In this document: positions 15,069-25,362 of the stretch, in pieces
How positions within the stretch are numbered: the stretch's first letter is position 1
Layout of the letters: each line of letters opens with the position of its first letter
NCBI RefSeq assembly: GCF_052118925.1
Contig: NZ_JBQKGG010000003.1
Coordinates: 124,001 to 188,000 of the forward strand
Reading direction: 5' to 3'
Source of the DNA: Lientehia sp934351765
GTDB lineage: Bacteria > Bacillota > Clostridia > Lachnospirales > Lachnospiraceae
Length of the DNA stretch: 64,000 nucleotides
Position numbers and translations under genes: made by a program
Notes under the pieces: generated by a model
What the model was told of the DNA's origin: nothing
Databases searched by the model: none
Seen by the model: only the letters and a program-made list of their open reading frames with translations

Positions 15069-17660
15069 ATGAACATCAATAAATTTACCCAGAATTCCAT
15101 GCTGGCTGTACAGAACTGTGAGAAGCTGGCTTATGAATACGGAAATCAGGAGATCGATCAGGAGCATCTGCTCTCCAGCCTGCTGACGCTGGACGACAGC
15201 CTGATTAAAAAGCTTCTGGTGAAAATGGAGATCCAGCCGGAATACTTTATGAACCGGGTGGAAGAAGCATTAAATAAGAAAGTAAAAGTGTCCGGTGACA
15301 CGAAGCTTTATGTCAGCAATGATTTAAATAAGGTTCTGGTCAATGCGGAGGACGAGGCAAAGCAGATGGGAGACGAATACGTTTCTGTGGAGCATCTGTT
15401 CCTGGCGCTGATCAAATACGCCAATAAGGGTGTTAAGGAACTCTTTAAGGAGTTTGGGATCACCAGAGACCGGTTTTTACAGGTGCTTTCTACGGTCCGT
15501 GGAAACCAGCGGGTAACAACCGATAATCCGGAGGCAACGTATGATACCCTTGCGAAGTACGGAACCGATCTGGTGGAGCGTGCAAGAAAGCAGGAGCTTG
15601 ACCCGGTGATCGGCCGTGACAGCGAGATCCGGAATGTGATTCGGATCCTGTCCAGAAAGACTAAGAATAACCCGGTGCTCATCGGTGAACCCGGTGTCGG
15701 CAAGACGGCTGTTGTGGAGGGCCTGGCGCAGCGGATCGTCCGCGGTGATGTGCCGGAGGGCCTGAAGGATAAGATTGTATTCTCCCTGGATATGGGCGCA
15801 CTGGTAGCCGGTGCCAAGTACCGTGGAGAATTTGAGGAGCGTCTGAAGGCTGTTCTGGAGGAAGTAAAGAAGAGCGAAGGCAAGATCATCCTCTTCGTAG
15901 ATGAGCTTCATCTGATCGTTGGTGCCGGAAAGACGGATGGCGCCATGGATGCCGGCAACATGTTAAAGCCCATGCTGGCGAGAGGCGAGCTGCACTGTAT
16001 TGGTGCAACAACCCTTGATGAATACCGGAAATATATTGAAAAGGATGCAGCTCTGGAGCGGCGGTTCCAGCCCGTTATGGTGGATGAGCCGACGGTGGAG
16101 GACACCATCTCGATCCTGAGAGGGTTAAAAGACCGTTATGAAGTATACCACGGCGTAAAGATCACCGACTCGGCGCTGGTAAGCGCGGCGGTACTTTCCA
16201 ACCGCTATATTTCCGATCGGTTTCTGCCGGATAAAGCCATTGACCTGGTGGATGAGGCATGCGCCCTCATTAAGACCGAGCTGGATTCCATGCCGACCGA
16301 GCTGGATGAACTCTCCAGAAAGGTAACGCAGCTGGAGATCGAGGAAGCAGCTCTGAAAAAAGAAACAGATAATCTGAGCCGGGAGCGTCTGACAGTGCTT
16401 CAGAAAGAACTGGCTGATCTGAAGGAAGAGTTCGGCCAGAAGAAGGCACAGTGGGATAACGAAAAGAATTCGGTGGAGAAGCTTCGGAAGCTTCGTGAGC
16501 AGATCGATGATCTGAACAGCAAGGCGGAAATCGCAGAGCGGAACCACGAACTGGAAGAAGCCGGACGGATTCGTTACGGCGAACTGCCGAAGCTGCAGAA
16601 ACAGCTGGAGATTGAGGAAGAGAAGGTCAAAGGCGAGGATCTGTCGCTGGTTCATGAGGCCGTTACCGAGGACGAGATCGCACGGATCGTTTCCCGCTGG
16701 ACCGGAATTCCGGTGGCAAAGCTCAACGAGAGCGAGCGGAATAAGACGCTCCATCTGGCAGACGAGCTTCATAAGAGAGTCATCGGTCAGGACGAGGGTG
16801 TGACCAAGGTGACGGAGGCCATTATCCGTTCCAAGGCCGGGATCAAGGATCCTACGAAGCCCATCGGTTCGTTCCTGTTCCTGGGACCTACCGGTGTCGG
16901 AAAAACGGAACTGGCCAAAGCGCTTGCAGCAGCTCTGTTCGATGATGAATCGAATATGGTTCGGATCGATATGAGTGAATATATGGAGAAATACTCCGTA
17001 TCCAGACTGATCGGAGCGCCTCCGGGATATGTTGGTTACGATGAGGGTGGTCAGCTTACCGAGGCTGTCCGGAGAAAACCGTACTCGGTGGTGCTGTTCG
17101 ATGAGATCGAGAAAGCACATCCGGATGTGTTTAACGTATTGCTTCAGGTGCTGGACGATGGCCGGATCACGGATTCTCAGGGCCGGACCGTGGACTTTAA
17201 AAACACGATTCTTATCATGACCTCCAACTTAGGCTCTTCCTATCTGCTGGAAGGTATTGATGAGGCCGGAAATATCCGTCCGGAGAATGAGAAGCTTGTC
17301 ATGGATGAGCTGAAGAATCACTTCCGTCCGGAATTTTTAAACCGGCTGGATGAGATCATTATGTTCAAGCCGTTGACCAGGGACAACATCAGCCATATCA
17401 TCAATCTGATGGTGGCAGATGTCAACAGACGTCTGGAAGACAGAGAGATTTCCATCCGTCTGACAAAGGCGGCGGAGGATTACATTGTGGAGCATGGTTA
17501 CGACCCGGTTTACGGTGCAAGACCATTAAAGCGGTTCCTCCAGAAGCATGTGGAGACCCAGGCGGCAACGCTGATCCTTGCCGATAAGGTACGCGCCGGA
17601 GATACCATCGTGATGGATGTGAAGGATGGCACACTGACCGCTTCTGTGGAAGCTCACTAA
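15069..17660 (+). CDS. clpB: ATP-dependent chaperone ClpB
   Basis: ClpB is a hexameric AAA+ disaggregase that threads aggregated proteins with DnaK/DnaJ help. The 863 residues include the Clp N domain (about 1-145), AAA1 with Walker A GEPGVGKTAV near 204, the coiled-coil middle domain (about 400-525), and AAA2 with Walker A GPTGVGKTELAKAL near 605. The C-terminal ClpB D2-small domain is complete. The middle domain separates it from ClpC and ClpE. The ATG has an AAGGAGGTG site. Heat control by HrcA is inferred from the CIRCE promoter. Confidence 0.97.
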   Translation: MNINKFTQNSMLAVQNCEKLAYEYGNQEIDQEHLLSSLLTLDDSLIKKLLVKMEIQPEYFMNRVEEALNKKVKVSGDTKLYVSNDLNKVLVNAEDEAKQMGDEYVSVEHLFLALIKYANKGVKELFKEFGITRDRFLQVLSTVRGNQRVTTDNPEATYDTLAKYGTDLVERARKQELDPVIGRDSEIRNVIRILSRKTKNNPVLIGEPGVGKTAVVEGLAQRIVRGDVPEGLKDKIVFSLDMGALVAGAKYRGEFEERLKAVLEEVKKSEGKIILFVDELHLIVGAGKTDGAMDAGNMLKPMLARGELHCIGATTLDEYRKYIEKDAALERRFQPVMVDEPTVEDTISILRGLKDRYEVYHGVKITDSALVSAAVLSNRYISDRFLPDKAIDLVDEACALIKTELDSMPTELDELSRKVTQLEIEEAALKKETDNLSRERLTVLQKELADLKEEFGQKKAQWDNEKNSVEKLRKLREQIDDLNSKAEIAERNHELEEAGRIRYGELPKLQKQLEIEEEKVKGEDLSLVHEAVTEDEIARIVSRWTGIPVAKLNESERNKTLHLADELHKRVIGQDEGVTKVTEAIIRSKAGIKDPTKPIGSFLFLGPTGVGKTELAKALAAALFDDESNMVRIDMSEYMEKYSVSRLIGAPPGYVGYDEGGQLTEAVRRKPYSVVLFDEIEKAHPDVFNVLLQVLDDGRITDSQGRTVDFKNTILIMTSNLGSSYLLEGIDEAGNIRPENEKLVMDELKNHFRPEFLNRLDEIIMFKPLTRDNISHIINLMVADVNRRLEDREISIRLTKAAEDYIVEHGYDPVYGARPLKRFLQKHVETQAATLILADKVRAGDTIVMDVKDGTLTASVEAH

Positions 17661-17677
17661 GCAGGAAGGAGACGATC

Positions 17678-17854
17678 ATGGATTTACCCAAGGATCCCAT
17701 GATCCTGTTAAGCGTTGTGAATACGAAGCTTCGCGATTTTTATCCGACTCTGGAAGCGTTCTGCCGGGAGGCAGACGTTTCCGAGGCGGAGCTTCGGGAA
17801 ACGCTGGCAGGAATAGAGTATGAATATGATCCGGAAACGAATCAGTTTGTTTAA
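17678..17854 (+). CDS. DUF4250 domain protein
   Basis: A 58-residue reading frame 17 bases after clpB with a GGAAGGAG site. The protein begins LPKDPMILLSVVNTKLRDFY and ends in YEYDPETNQFV, the pattern of the small DUF4250 family found in Firmicutes. Function is unknown. The sequence suggests a compact helical fold possibly of helix-turn-helix type. Spacing implies co-transcription with clpB. Confidence 0.85.
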   Translation: MDLPKDPMILLSVVNTKLRDFYPTLEAFCREADVSEAELRETLAGIEYEYDPETNQFV

Positions 17855-17920
17855 TGATTCATGGAACCGGTGGAATATTGACCGCATAGAATAGTATAAG
17901 GCTTCTTTTGGAGGACAAAG

Positions 17921-18655
17921 TTGCAGAAGCGCAGCGTGACAGTGATATTGGCGGCTCTGCTGACCGTAAGCCTGATCGGGGCTCAGAAGATCCGGCAGAA
18001 CAGTGGGAGACAGGGCGAGAGCGTCTCGGAAGCGGCTGGCAGGAGACAGGATGCTTTGGAAGCAGCTGATCTGAAAAGTATTACAAAACTCAATACAGAA
18101 GTAAAGAAACAGGTGGCACTGACCTTTGATGACGGTCCGGGTCCTTACACAGATAAACTGCTGGAGGGGCTTCGGGAGCGGGAGGTCCGTGCCACTTTTT
18201 TTCTGATCGGGGAAAACCTGGCGGGGCGGGAGGAGACGGTGAGGCGCATGGTACAGGACGGACATCTGATCGGAAGCCATACCGATACGCATGTGGAGCT
18301 GACAAAGCTGCCGCTTCCGGAGGCTTTATCCGAAATTCGGCGTACCAATGAGAAAATTGAGGCTGTCACGGGAGTCCCGGTGGAATATATCCGTCCGCCC
18401 TACGGCTCCTGGAATCGGGAACTGGAGCAGGAGGTCTGGATGACCGAGGCAGGGTGGACAGTGGATCCCAGAGACTGGGAGGTAAAAAACACAGATACGG
18501 TAACTGCTCATGTGCTGTCCCATGTAAAGGATGGCAGCATCGTTCTGCTCCATGATATATATGAAACCTCGGTGGAAGCAGCGTTTCGGATTGTGGATGC
18601 CTTGAAAGAAGAAGGTTATGAATTCGTGACGGCAGATTTCCTGATACCGGATTAA
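17921..18655 (+). CDS. Polysaccharide deacetylase (NodB domain), exported
   Basis: The 244-residue protein has an N-terminal signal/anchor helix (about 5-21) and a NodB deacetylase domain. Catalytic motifs are TFDDGP at 68-73 (base and metal Asp), SHTDTH at 119-124 (metal His) and RPPYGSWN at 158-165. LLHDIYETS near 210 supplies the last His. Such enzymes remove N-acetyl groups from peptidoglycan or another surface polymer, which lowers lysozyme sensitivity. The TTG start is chosen because GGAGGA is correctly spaced. Its stop codon overlaps that of the convergent rarA gene (shared TTAA). Confidence 0.9.
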   Translation: MQKRSVTVILAALLTVSLIGAQKIRQNSGRQGESVSEAAGRRQDALEAADLKSITKLNTEVKKQVALTFDDGPGPYTDKLLEGLREREVRATFFLIGENLAGREETVRRMVQDGHLIGSHTDTHVELTKLPLPEALSEIRRTNEKIEAVTGVPVEYIRPPYGSWNRELEQEVWMTEAGWTVDPRDWEVKNTDTVTAHVLSHVKDGSIVLLHDIYETSVEAAFRIVDALKEEGYEFVTADFLIPD

Positions 18656-19974
18656 TCCTCTTTTTTCAGCCAGTCCAGCCATTCTCCGAGCTTTTTTTCG
18701 TAGCCGAGATCGGTGGGGTGATAGAAGGTCGTTCCGACCACTTCATCGGGCAGATACTGCTGTTTCACATAATGGTTCGGGAAGTTGTGGGCGTACTGAT
18801 AATCCAGCCCATGTCCCAGCTTGGCGGCTCCGCTGTAATGGGAATCCTGAAGATGGGGCGGAACGGTTTTGATCTTTTCGGAAGCCACCCGCTCCAGGGC
18901 AGCATCAATGGCCATATAGCAGGCGTTGCTTTTAGGTGCACAGGCAACATAAATAGCTGCCTGAGATAAGGGAATCCTTGCCTCCGGCATCCCGACACGT
19001 TCTACCACCTGGGCAGCGGCAGCAGCTACCTGGATCGCCTGGGGATCGGCATTTCCCACATCCTCGGCCGCACAGATCATGATCCGACGGGCAATGAACT
19101 TGATATCTTCCCCGGCATAGAGCATGCGTGCCAGATAGTAAACAGCCGCGTCCGGATCGGAGCCACGCATGCTTTTAATAAAAGCGGAGATGGTATCATA
19201 GTGGTTATCCCCGGTCTTGTCGTAGCTGACAGCGCGCTTCTGGATACATTCCTGTGCCACATCGAGTGTAATATGGATCCTTCCGTCCTCATTTTTCGGA
19301 GTGGAAAGCGCTCCGAGCTCCAGGGCGTTTAACGCACTTCTGGCGTCTCCGCCGCAGATATCTGCGAGAAATGAAAGGGCTTCCTTGTCGGCAGTGACAT
19401 TCAGCGCTCCCAGCCCCTTTTCCTTATCGGTCAAAGCTCTGATTAAAAGCTCTTCGATGTCGGCCGGCGTCAGGCTTTCCAGCTGAAAAATAATAGAGCG
19501 GGAGATCAGCGCACCGTTGACCTCGAAGTAAGGATTTTCTGTGGTGGCACCGATGAGGATCAGGGTTCCGTCTTCCACAAACGGCAGCAGATAGTCCTGC
19601 TGTCCCTTATTAAAGCGATGGATCTCGTCAATGAACAGGATCGTTTTCTTTCCGTACATACCGAGGGCGTCCTTTGCCCTGGAAACGACCTCCTCCATGT
19701 CTTTTTTTCCGGCGGAGGTGGCGTTGATCTGGGTAAAGGACGCTTTTGTAGTATTGGCGATGACACGCGCGATGGTGGTCTTTCCCGTTCCGGGCGGGCC
19801 GTAGAGGATAATCGAGCTTAGCTTATCGGCGGCAATGGCTCGGTAGAGCAGTGTTCCTTTACCGATAATATGCTTCTGGCCAACGATCTCCTCCAGGGTA
19901 GTCGGGCGCATGCGGGCGGCCAGAGGCGCCTCCTGCTTCTGGGTGGTTTGTCTCATATAATCAAACAGATCCAT
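18652..19974 (-). CDS. rarA: Replication-associated recombination protein RarA (MgsA)
   Basis: RarA is a AAA+ ATPase related to clamp loader subunits that acts at stalled replication forks. The 440-residue protein has Walker A GPPGTGKTTIA at about 59-69, Walker B LFIDEIHRFNKGQQD, sensor GATTENPYFEV and a complete C-terminal tetramerisation domain. The frame is open six codons further upstream, but ATG 19974 is preferred: AGGAGG precedes it and MDLFDYMR is a usual family start. It is transcribed towards the deacetylase. Confidence 0.95.
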   Translation of the reverse strand: MDLFDYMRQTTQKQEAPLAARMRPTTLEEIVGQKHIIGKGTLLYRAIAADKLSSIILYGPPGTGKTTIARVIANTTKASFTQINATSAGKKDMEEVVSRAKDALGMYGKKTILFIDEIHRFNKGQQDYLLPFVEDGTLILIGATTENPYFEVNGALISRSIIFQLESLTPADIEELLIRALTDKEKGLGALNVTADKEALSFLADICGGDARSALNALELGALSTPKNEDGRIHITLDVAQECIQKRAVSYDKTGDNHYDTISAFIKSMRGSDPDAAVYYLARMLYAGEDIKFIARRIMICAAEDVGNADPQAIQVAAAAAQVVERVGMPEARIPLSQAAIYVACAPKSNACYMAIDAALERVASEKIKTVPPHLQDSHYSGAAKLGHGLDYQYAHNFPNHYVKQQYLPDEVVGTTFYHPTDLGYEKKLGEWLDWLKKED

Positions 19975-20015
19975 AACTGCCTCCTGTTGCATTCAAACAT
20001 ATGTTCTTGCAGACC

Positions 20016-20044
20016 ATTATAGCGCATGAGGAGCAGGATAGCAA
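20016..20044 (-). promoter_or_regulatory. rarA promoter
   Basis: On the reverse strand -35 TTGCTA (20039-20044), 17-base spacer, -10 TATAAT (20016-20021), about 42 bases before the start codon. Confidence 0.7.
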
Positions 20045-20197
20045 GATGAATTTAATATAGAATTTTCGAGCAGCTTCCCGGCATATCGCCGCTGCGGGAG
20101 TTAAAAAGCCTGTGGAAAAAATGTGCCTGCCGTGGTAGGATAGAAGAACAGAAAAATGGCGGGAGCAGAGCCTGCTTTTTGAAGAGGAGAACGGACG

Positions 20198-21070
20198 ATG
20201 AGTAAATTTTATGAACCGGAGATTTTAAAGCAGGTGCAGCAGATGGAGCTGGAGATCCTGCGGGATTTCATGGATGTCTGCGAGGAGAACGGGCTTCGCT
20301 ATTTTGGATTTGCGGGAACCGGAATCGGGGCGATCCGTCACGGCGGGTTTATTCCCTGGGACGATGACATTGATGTGGCCATGCCGCGGGCGGATTTTGA
20401 AAAGGCTATGGCGATCATTGAGAAGCAGTATGCCGACAAGTATTATGTCCTCAATACGGAGCATGATCCGGCATATCCGCTGATGACCACCAGACTGTGT
20501 CGGAAGGGTACGCGGTTTGTGGAAGAAGCGATTAAAGATGTAACCTGTAATTTCGGGATTTTTCTGGATCTGTATCCGTATGATAATCTGGCGGACGGTA
20601 AGTTTGCTTACAACCGCCAGGTCTGGAGTGCCTGGTTTTGGAGCAAGCTTCTGATCCTGCGGAGTATTCCCCACCCTTATATGAGCCTGACCGGCTGGAA
20701 GCGGTCCGCGGCACAGGGGATCTGCGGCTTTGTGTCCGGCGTCATGAAGCTGTTTCATATTTCGCCGCAGTGGCTGTACCGTCGCTGTAAAAACCAGTGC
20801 CGGAAGTATGAAAATCAGGAAACAAAGCGTATGGGCTTCCCCTGCGATACCGATCCCAACTGGAATACCATTGAAAAGGCGGAAACGTATCCGCTGGTAC
20901 AGTATGATTTTGAAGATCTGAAATTGAACTTTCCGAAGAATATCGATGGAATGCTCCGGAATTTTTACGGAGATTATATGATACTGCCGCCGGTGGAGAA
21001 ACGAAAGACGCACTATCCGTATATTCTTGATTTCGGGGATGGGGTAAATCGGGCGGAAGAGAAAAAATAA
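20198..21070 (+). CDS. LicD family phosphotransferase
   Basis: The 290-residue protein belongs to the LicD/fukutin-like nucleotidyltransferase-fold family, which moves phosphocholine or other phospho-alcohols onto cell-surface polysaccharides. The signature GGFIPWDDDIDVAMPR lies at about 49-64, containing the metal-binding Asp cluster. FGIFLDLYPYDN follows near 120. No membrane segment is seen, so it acts in the cytoplasm on lipid-linked or nucleotide-activated substrates. The acceptor is unknown because no glycosyltransferase cluster is adjacent. Confidence 0.88.
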   Translation: MSKFYEPEILKQVQQMELEILRDFMDVCEENGLRYFGFAGTGIGAIRHGGFIPWDDDIDVAMPRADFEKAMAIIEKQYADKYYVLNTEHDPAYPLMTTRLCRKGTRFVEEAIKDVTCNFGIFLDLYPYDNLADGKFAYNRQVWSAWFWSKLLILRSIPHPYMSLTGWKRSAAQGICGFVSGVMKLFHISPQWLYRRCKNQCRKYENQETKRMGFPCDTDPNWNTIEKAETYPLVQYDFEDLKLNFPKNIDGMLRNFYGDYMILPPVEKRKTHYPYILDFGDGVNRAEEKK

Positions 21071-21078
21071 TACAAAGA

Positions 21079-21118
21079 GGCAGCCGGCAGAGAAGGGGGG
21101 AATGTTGGACCGGCTGCC
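21079..21118. terminator. Hairpin between convergent licD-like and HD genes
   Basis: GGCAGCCGG and CCGGCTGCC form a perfect 9-bp stem with a 22-base loop. It stands between two genes facing each other, which suits a two-way terminator, though a long T run is missing. Confidence 0.55.
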
Positions 21119-21161
21119 ATAGGAAAATGTCAATGATTATAAAAACGGTGACTTCGGGAAG

Positions 21162-21662
21162 CTAAGAGAGATAGAGGGTGTCCAGGAGCCAGAGTCCTTC
21201 GGTGGTCCGGAAGATTTTTTCGCGGACGCTTTCGATGGCAGGGCGGGACTGGTTTTCCTCAAAAATGTTCACCAGAAAGTCGGCTTCTACCAGGATCTGA
21301 TAATCCAGATCGCGGATATCATGGTATGTGTGATGATGACCGATCAGATAGCAGATCCGGTCGATCTGTGCTGCGGTGAACCCATATTTTTCAAGCATCG
21401 GAGCCGCGATAACAGGGCCTTCAAGCTCCTGGTAGTTTCCGGCGGAAGAATGATATTTTTCTTCGCTTGGCTTGATCCCGATGTCGTGCATGAGTGCTGT
21501 GATCTCCAGAAGAAACTGCATTTCATCGGAAAGCTTCTCGGAGAGTCCAATCTGTCTGGCAAAGGACCAGACCTTTAAAAAGTGATTGACTCTGGCGGGG
21601 GTTTCCCGATAAAAAGAGGTCATTTCATGAAGAATGGCGGTAAACTGATCTTTCTGAGTCAT
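21162..21662 (-). CDS. HD domain phosphohydrolase
   Basis: The 166-residue protein is a single HD domain, a metal-dependent phosphohydrolase fold. Metal ligands are visible: His27 in RVNHFL, His59-Asp60 in MHDIG, the HHH cluster at 109-111 and Asp128 in VEADF. Substrate (nucleotide, cyclic nucleotide or other phosphoester) cannot be told. Clostridia use several such stand-alone HD proteins in nucleotide turnover. It is monocistronic and convergent with the LicD gene. Confidence 0.88.
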   Translation of the reverse strand: MTQKDQFTAILHEMTSFYRETPARVNHFLKVWSFARQIGLSEKLSDEMQFLLEITALMHDIGIKPSEEKYHSSAGNYQELEGPVIAAPMLEKYGFTAAQIDRICYLIGHHHTYHDIRDLDYQILVEADFLVNIFEENQSRPAIESVREKIFRTTEGLWLLDTLYLS

Positions 21663-21823
21663 ATGAAAAGCCCCTTTCTGTTCCGTTTCTTATAGCATAC
21701 CATGAGATGAGGAAAAAATCCAAGTTTTTTTGCTAAAAAAATGGTTTTCTAGTGCGAAGTATGGCATTTTATGCTAAGATAAAGGAAGCAAACGGTACGG
21801 GTAAGGCAGGTGACAGCGAACAT

Positions 21824-24800
21824 ATGAAAGAAAAGATCAACCGTCTCGCGAAAGGAATCTTGGAGGAGGAAGAACTCCAGGTTTCTTTTTCTGCTGTAAA
21901 AATCGAGGACAGTGTGGCATTGGACGACAGAAAACGGGGCGAGTTCCGGATCGCTGAGGATCATGGACGGCCGGTGAAGGGTCTGGTTTATTCGACTGAC
22001 CAGCGGGTAAGTCCCATAAATGATAATTTTATGGGAAAAGACTGTCGGATCGTATACGAGGTGGATTCTGCCGGTGCAGATGCGGATCTGCAGGGAGAAT
22101 TTCAGATCGTATGCAGCGCGGGGGAGTACCGGCTTCCGTATGTGTTCCATGTCTGTGCGGCAGACCCGGAGGGACAGCAGCTCACGGAGCTTTCGGACTT
22201 TGTGTCTTATGCGGAAACAAATCCGGAAGAGGCACTGCGCCTGTTTGAATCCCATGAGTTAAAAAAGCTGCCGTTTATGCAGGACATGTGTGTACGGACG
22301 ATTTACGAGGAGCTCTGGGGACATGGTGACCGAAGGAATGCCATGGAGGAATTCCTTACGGCCTCCGGAGCAAAGCGTCCGGTTCACCTGACCTGGTCGG
22401 AGGACAAAAAGGAGTATCTGCTTCCGGAAGAATCCTTTTCGGATCGGATACTGGTGAAACCGAGCGGCCGGGGATATACTTGGGCGGAAGTAACTTCCGA
22501 TTCGGAGTGGCTGGTTCCGGAGCAGGACAGGATCGCGGGCAGTGACTTTGCAGGAGAAGGAGCAGAAGTCCGTTATGCGGTACGGCTGGAGCTTCTCCAT
22601 GCGGGAAATAATTATGGGGAGCTTCGGATCAGAGGGCTTTATGAAGAGCTACGGATCCCGGTCCATGTGAAGCTTCCGGGAGATCCGGAGCGGGAAATCA
22701 GGAGCTCCTATGAGCGGGACATGCTCCAGTTTTACACCTGTTATTTAAAGCAGATGGCGGGCGAGTATGAGGAACAGCCTGTGCTTGTTTCTATGCAGTC
22801 GGCGCTGGCGCGGGCATACAGCGAAGCACCGTATCCGGAGCTGATCCGCCTGTATCAGGCGGACACAGCGCTTCTGCAGGATAAGGCGGAGCAGGCAAGA
22901 GAATATCTGGAGGACGCAAAGGAAAAGATCCTGGATAACCGGGACAAGGATGTGGCTTCCTACTGTTATTATATGTATCTGAAGGCGAAGGAGAGTAAGG
23001 AGCCGGTACAGCGCCAGACCATGGTGAAGCTTCTGCGCCGTTATTATGAGGATGGAACCGCACCGGATATGGCCTTCTTTATTCTTATGCAGACCGATCC
23101 GGAGCTGCAGGAAAACGACAGCCTGGCCCTTTCCAGATTGAAGGGTCATTTCCGACGCGGGAGCCGGAGTCCGTATCTGTATCTGGCGGCCTGCCGGATC
23201 ATAAAAAGAAATCCGGGACTTCTGCGGGTACTGGAGGATTTCGAGCTTCAGAGTCTCTGGTTCGGGCTGCGGTACGGACAGCTGGATAAAGAAGCGGCCA
23301 AAGCAGTGGCGCGTCTGGCGATCCAGATGAAAAAAGGGCCGGGAATCTGTCTGCGGCTGTTGAAAAAATTATATGAGCTCTTCCCGTCTGAAGAGGCACT
23401 GACGGCGGTGTGTGCACTGCTGATCCGCAGAGACTGCCGGGATGAAGAGGCTTTTCACTGGTATGAGAAGGGCGTGAACGAGGATATTCATTTAACGAGA
23501 CTGTATGAATATTATCTGTATGCGCTTCCGGCAGATCATGAGGGAGCACTGCCGCGGATCCTGCTGTTGTATTTTTCCTATAATAATACGCTGGATTACC
23601 GGACGCAGGCAGCGCTGTATCTGAATGTGCTGACTTATATGCGGGAGGATACGGAAATCTTCCGGGCATATGAAAATCAGATTGAGGCATTTGCGGTCGA
23701 CCAGCTGTTCCGGTGCCACATGAACCGGGATCTGGCGAAGATTTACAGCAGGATGATCCTGCCGGAAATGGTGGATGAACGGATTGCAAAGGTGCTTCCG
23801 AGACTTCTGTATGCCAGAGAGATCCGCTGTGCGGATCCGGCCATGTGCCAGGTGATCGTAGCATATGAGGAAATGCAGGGAGAGACGGCGGTACCGCTGC
23901 GGAATGGACGGGCGTATGTGCCGGTTTATCTGGAAAATGCTCATGTGTTTTTCCAGGATGATCACGGAAACCGGTACGGAAGTATCTGTTATGAAGAAGA
24001 GCCCATGATGGAAGTGCCGGAGCTGGAGGAAAAAACCAGAAAGCTGTACCCCGCTCATGAGATGCTTCGTCTGGGACAGTGTCGGAAAATCCTGGAAAAG
24101 GGCAATTATACGGCGTCGGAGATTGCCCTGTTAAAAGAGGTATCGCAGGAGGATGAGCTGGAGGAGCTGTTCCGGAGATATTTGGTTTCGGAGATCATTT
24201 CCTATTATTATCGGATCGAGGAAAGCGATGCCTGTGATGAATATCTTCTGGGGATCGATAAGAAATTACTGCGCCCCGATGACCGGAACAAGGTCATGGA
24301 TGCGCTGATCACCAAGGATTTTTATGAAGATGCCTATAAGATGGTGCTTCGATACGGCTATCGGAATCTGAAGATCAGCCGGATCCTGAAGCTGACTTCA
24401 CGGATGATCGTGAAGCGGCTGTTTGAGAAGGACTCCATGCTGCTGGAAATGGCGTGGTTCTGTTTTGACGCGGGACGCAGCGATGATGTGATCCTGGAAT
24501 ATTTATGCAGCCATTACAACGGGCTTTCCATGTCCATGTACCGCATCCTGCGGGAGGCCTGGGCAGGGCATGTTCCCTGCGGTGATCTTCCGGAGCGTCT
24601 GCTGGCGCAGATGCTGTTTGACGGAAGCGTGACGTATCTGGATCAGGTATTCCGGATCTATATGGAGGGAAAGTCCGTCGAGGAAATGCTGGTACGGGCA
24701 TATCTGGCGGTGAAGAGCCGGAGATACTTTGAGGGCGCCGAGGACTGGGAGCCGGAGACTGCGGCATGGCTGGAAGTACAGGCGGAAGAAGATGAGGGAA

Positions 24801-25348
24801 AGCATGGACTTCCGGAGATCTGCCTGCTGGCGCTGACGAAGTATTACAGTGAGGCAGAGAGCTTGACGGATCAGCAGAAGGCCCTTTGCCGGAGTATGAT
24901 TGAGGAATTGTATCAGAAGAGGATCCTGTTTTCCTATTATCAGAAGCTGGAAGGGATAATCCGGCTTCCGGATGCAATCCGCGGGAAATGTGTGATTGAG
25001 TATCATGGAAAGCGGTCGGATCAGATCTGGATCCATGAAACGCTGGAGCCGGACGGAACGAAGCTTGCGCCGGAACAGATCCCCCATATGTTTGATGGGT
25101 ATTTTGTGAAGCTGGTATCACTGTTTTACGGGGAAACAATGGAGTATGAGATTAGGGACGGAGACGGAGCACTCCTGAACAAAGGAAGCGTCGCTTATCC
25201 GGATGACGGCCAGACCAGGGAGGGAAGGGCCGGCCGGCTCGACGAAATCCTTCGCGCCTTTGCCGGTGGAGATGACTCATTAAAGGAACGCATGATGACT
25301 TATGCGGTCCGTGATGAACTGACGGAAAAGCTGTTTCAGTCTTTGTAG
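21824..25348 (+). CDS. Large DUF5717 family protein
   Basis: This 1174-residue protein has no signal peptide or membrane helix, so it is cytoplasmic. Two beta-rich Ig/BACON-like domains (about 20-110 and 195-290) come first. A very long all-helical TPR-like solenoid follows (about 300-960), then a mixed C-terminal domain with EYHGKRSDQIWI near 1065. It matches my knowledge of the Lachnospiraceae DUF5717 family, for which no function is established. The frame opens at 21752, but ATG 21824 with AGGTGA upstream is the better start. The next gene begins 14 bases later and encodes its usual partner DUF5716. Confidence 0.8.
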   Translation: MKEKINRLAKGILEEEELQVSFSAVKIEDSVALDDRKRGEFRIAEDHGRPVKGLVYSTDQRVSPINDNFMGKDCRIVYEVDSAGADADLQGEFQIVCSAGEYRLPYVFHVCAADPEGQQLTELSDFVSYAETNPEEALRLFESHELKKLPFMQDMCVRTIYEELWGHGDRRNAMEEFLTASGAKRPVHLTWSEDKKEYLLPEESFSDRILVKPSGRGYTWAEVTSDSEWLVPEQDRIAGSDFAGEGAEVRYAVRLELLHAGNNYGELRIRGLYEELRIPVHVKLPGDPEREIRSSYERDMLQFYTCYLKQMAGEYEEQPVLVSMQSALARAYSEAPYPELIRLYQADTALLQDKAEQAREYLEDAKEKILDNRDKDVASYCYYMYLKAKESKEPVQRQTMVKLLRRYYEDGTAPDMAFFILMQTDPELQENDSLALSRLKGHFRRGSRSPYLYLAACRIIKRNPGLLRVLEDFELQSLWFGLRYGQLDKEAAKAVARLAIQMKKGPGICLRLLKKLYELFPSEEALTAVCALLIRRDCRDEEAFHWYEKGVNEDIHLTRLYEYYLYALPADHEGALPRILLLYFSYNNTLDYRTQAALYLNVLTYMREDTEIFRAYENQIEAFAVDQLFRCHMNRDLAKIYSRMILPEMVDERIAKVLPRLLYAREIRCADPAMCQVIVAYEEMQGETAVPLRNGRAYVPVYLENAHVFFQDDHGNRYGSICYEEEPMMEVPELEEKTRKLYPAHEMLRLGQCRKILEKGNYTASEIALLKEVSQEDELEELFRRYLVSEIISYYYRIEESDACDEYLLGIDKKLLRPDDRNKVMDALITKDFYEDAYKMVLRYGYRNLKISRILKLTSRMIVKRLFEKDSMLLEMAWFCFDAGRSDDVILEYLCSHYNGLSMSMYRILREAWAGHVPCGDLPERLLAQMLFDGSVTYLDQVFRIYMEGKSVEEMLVRAYLAVKSRRYFEGAEDWEPETAAWLEVQAEEDEGKHGLPEICLLALTKYYSEAESLTDQQKALCRSMIEELYQKRILFSYYQKLEGIIRLPDAIRGKCVIEYHGKRSDQIWIHETLEPDGTKLAPEQIPHMFDGYFVKLVSLFYGETMEYEIRDGDGALLNKGSVAYPDDGQTREGRAGRLDEILRAFAGGDDSLKERMMTYAVRDELTEKLFQSL

Positions 25349-25362
25349 TTTGAGGTGGATAA

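Noticed and set aside
16125..17120. 331-codon minus-strand frame
   Set aside because: Antisense to clpB.
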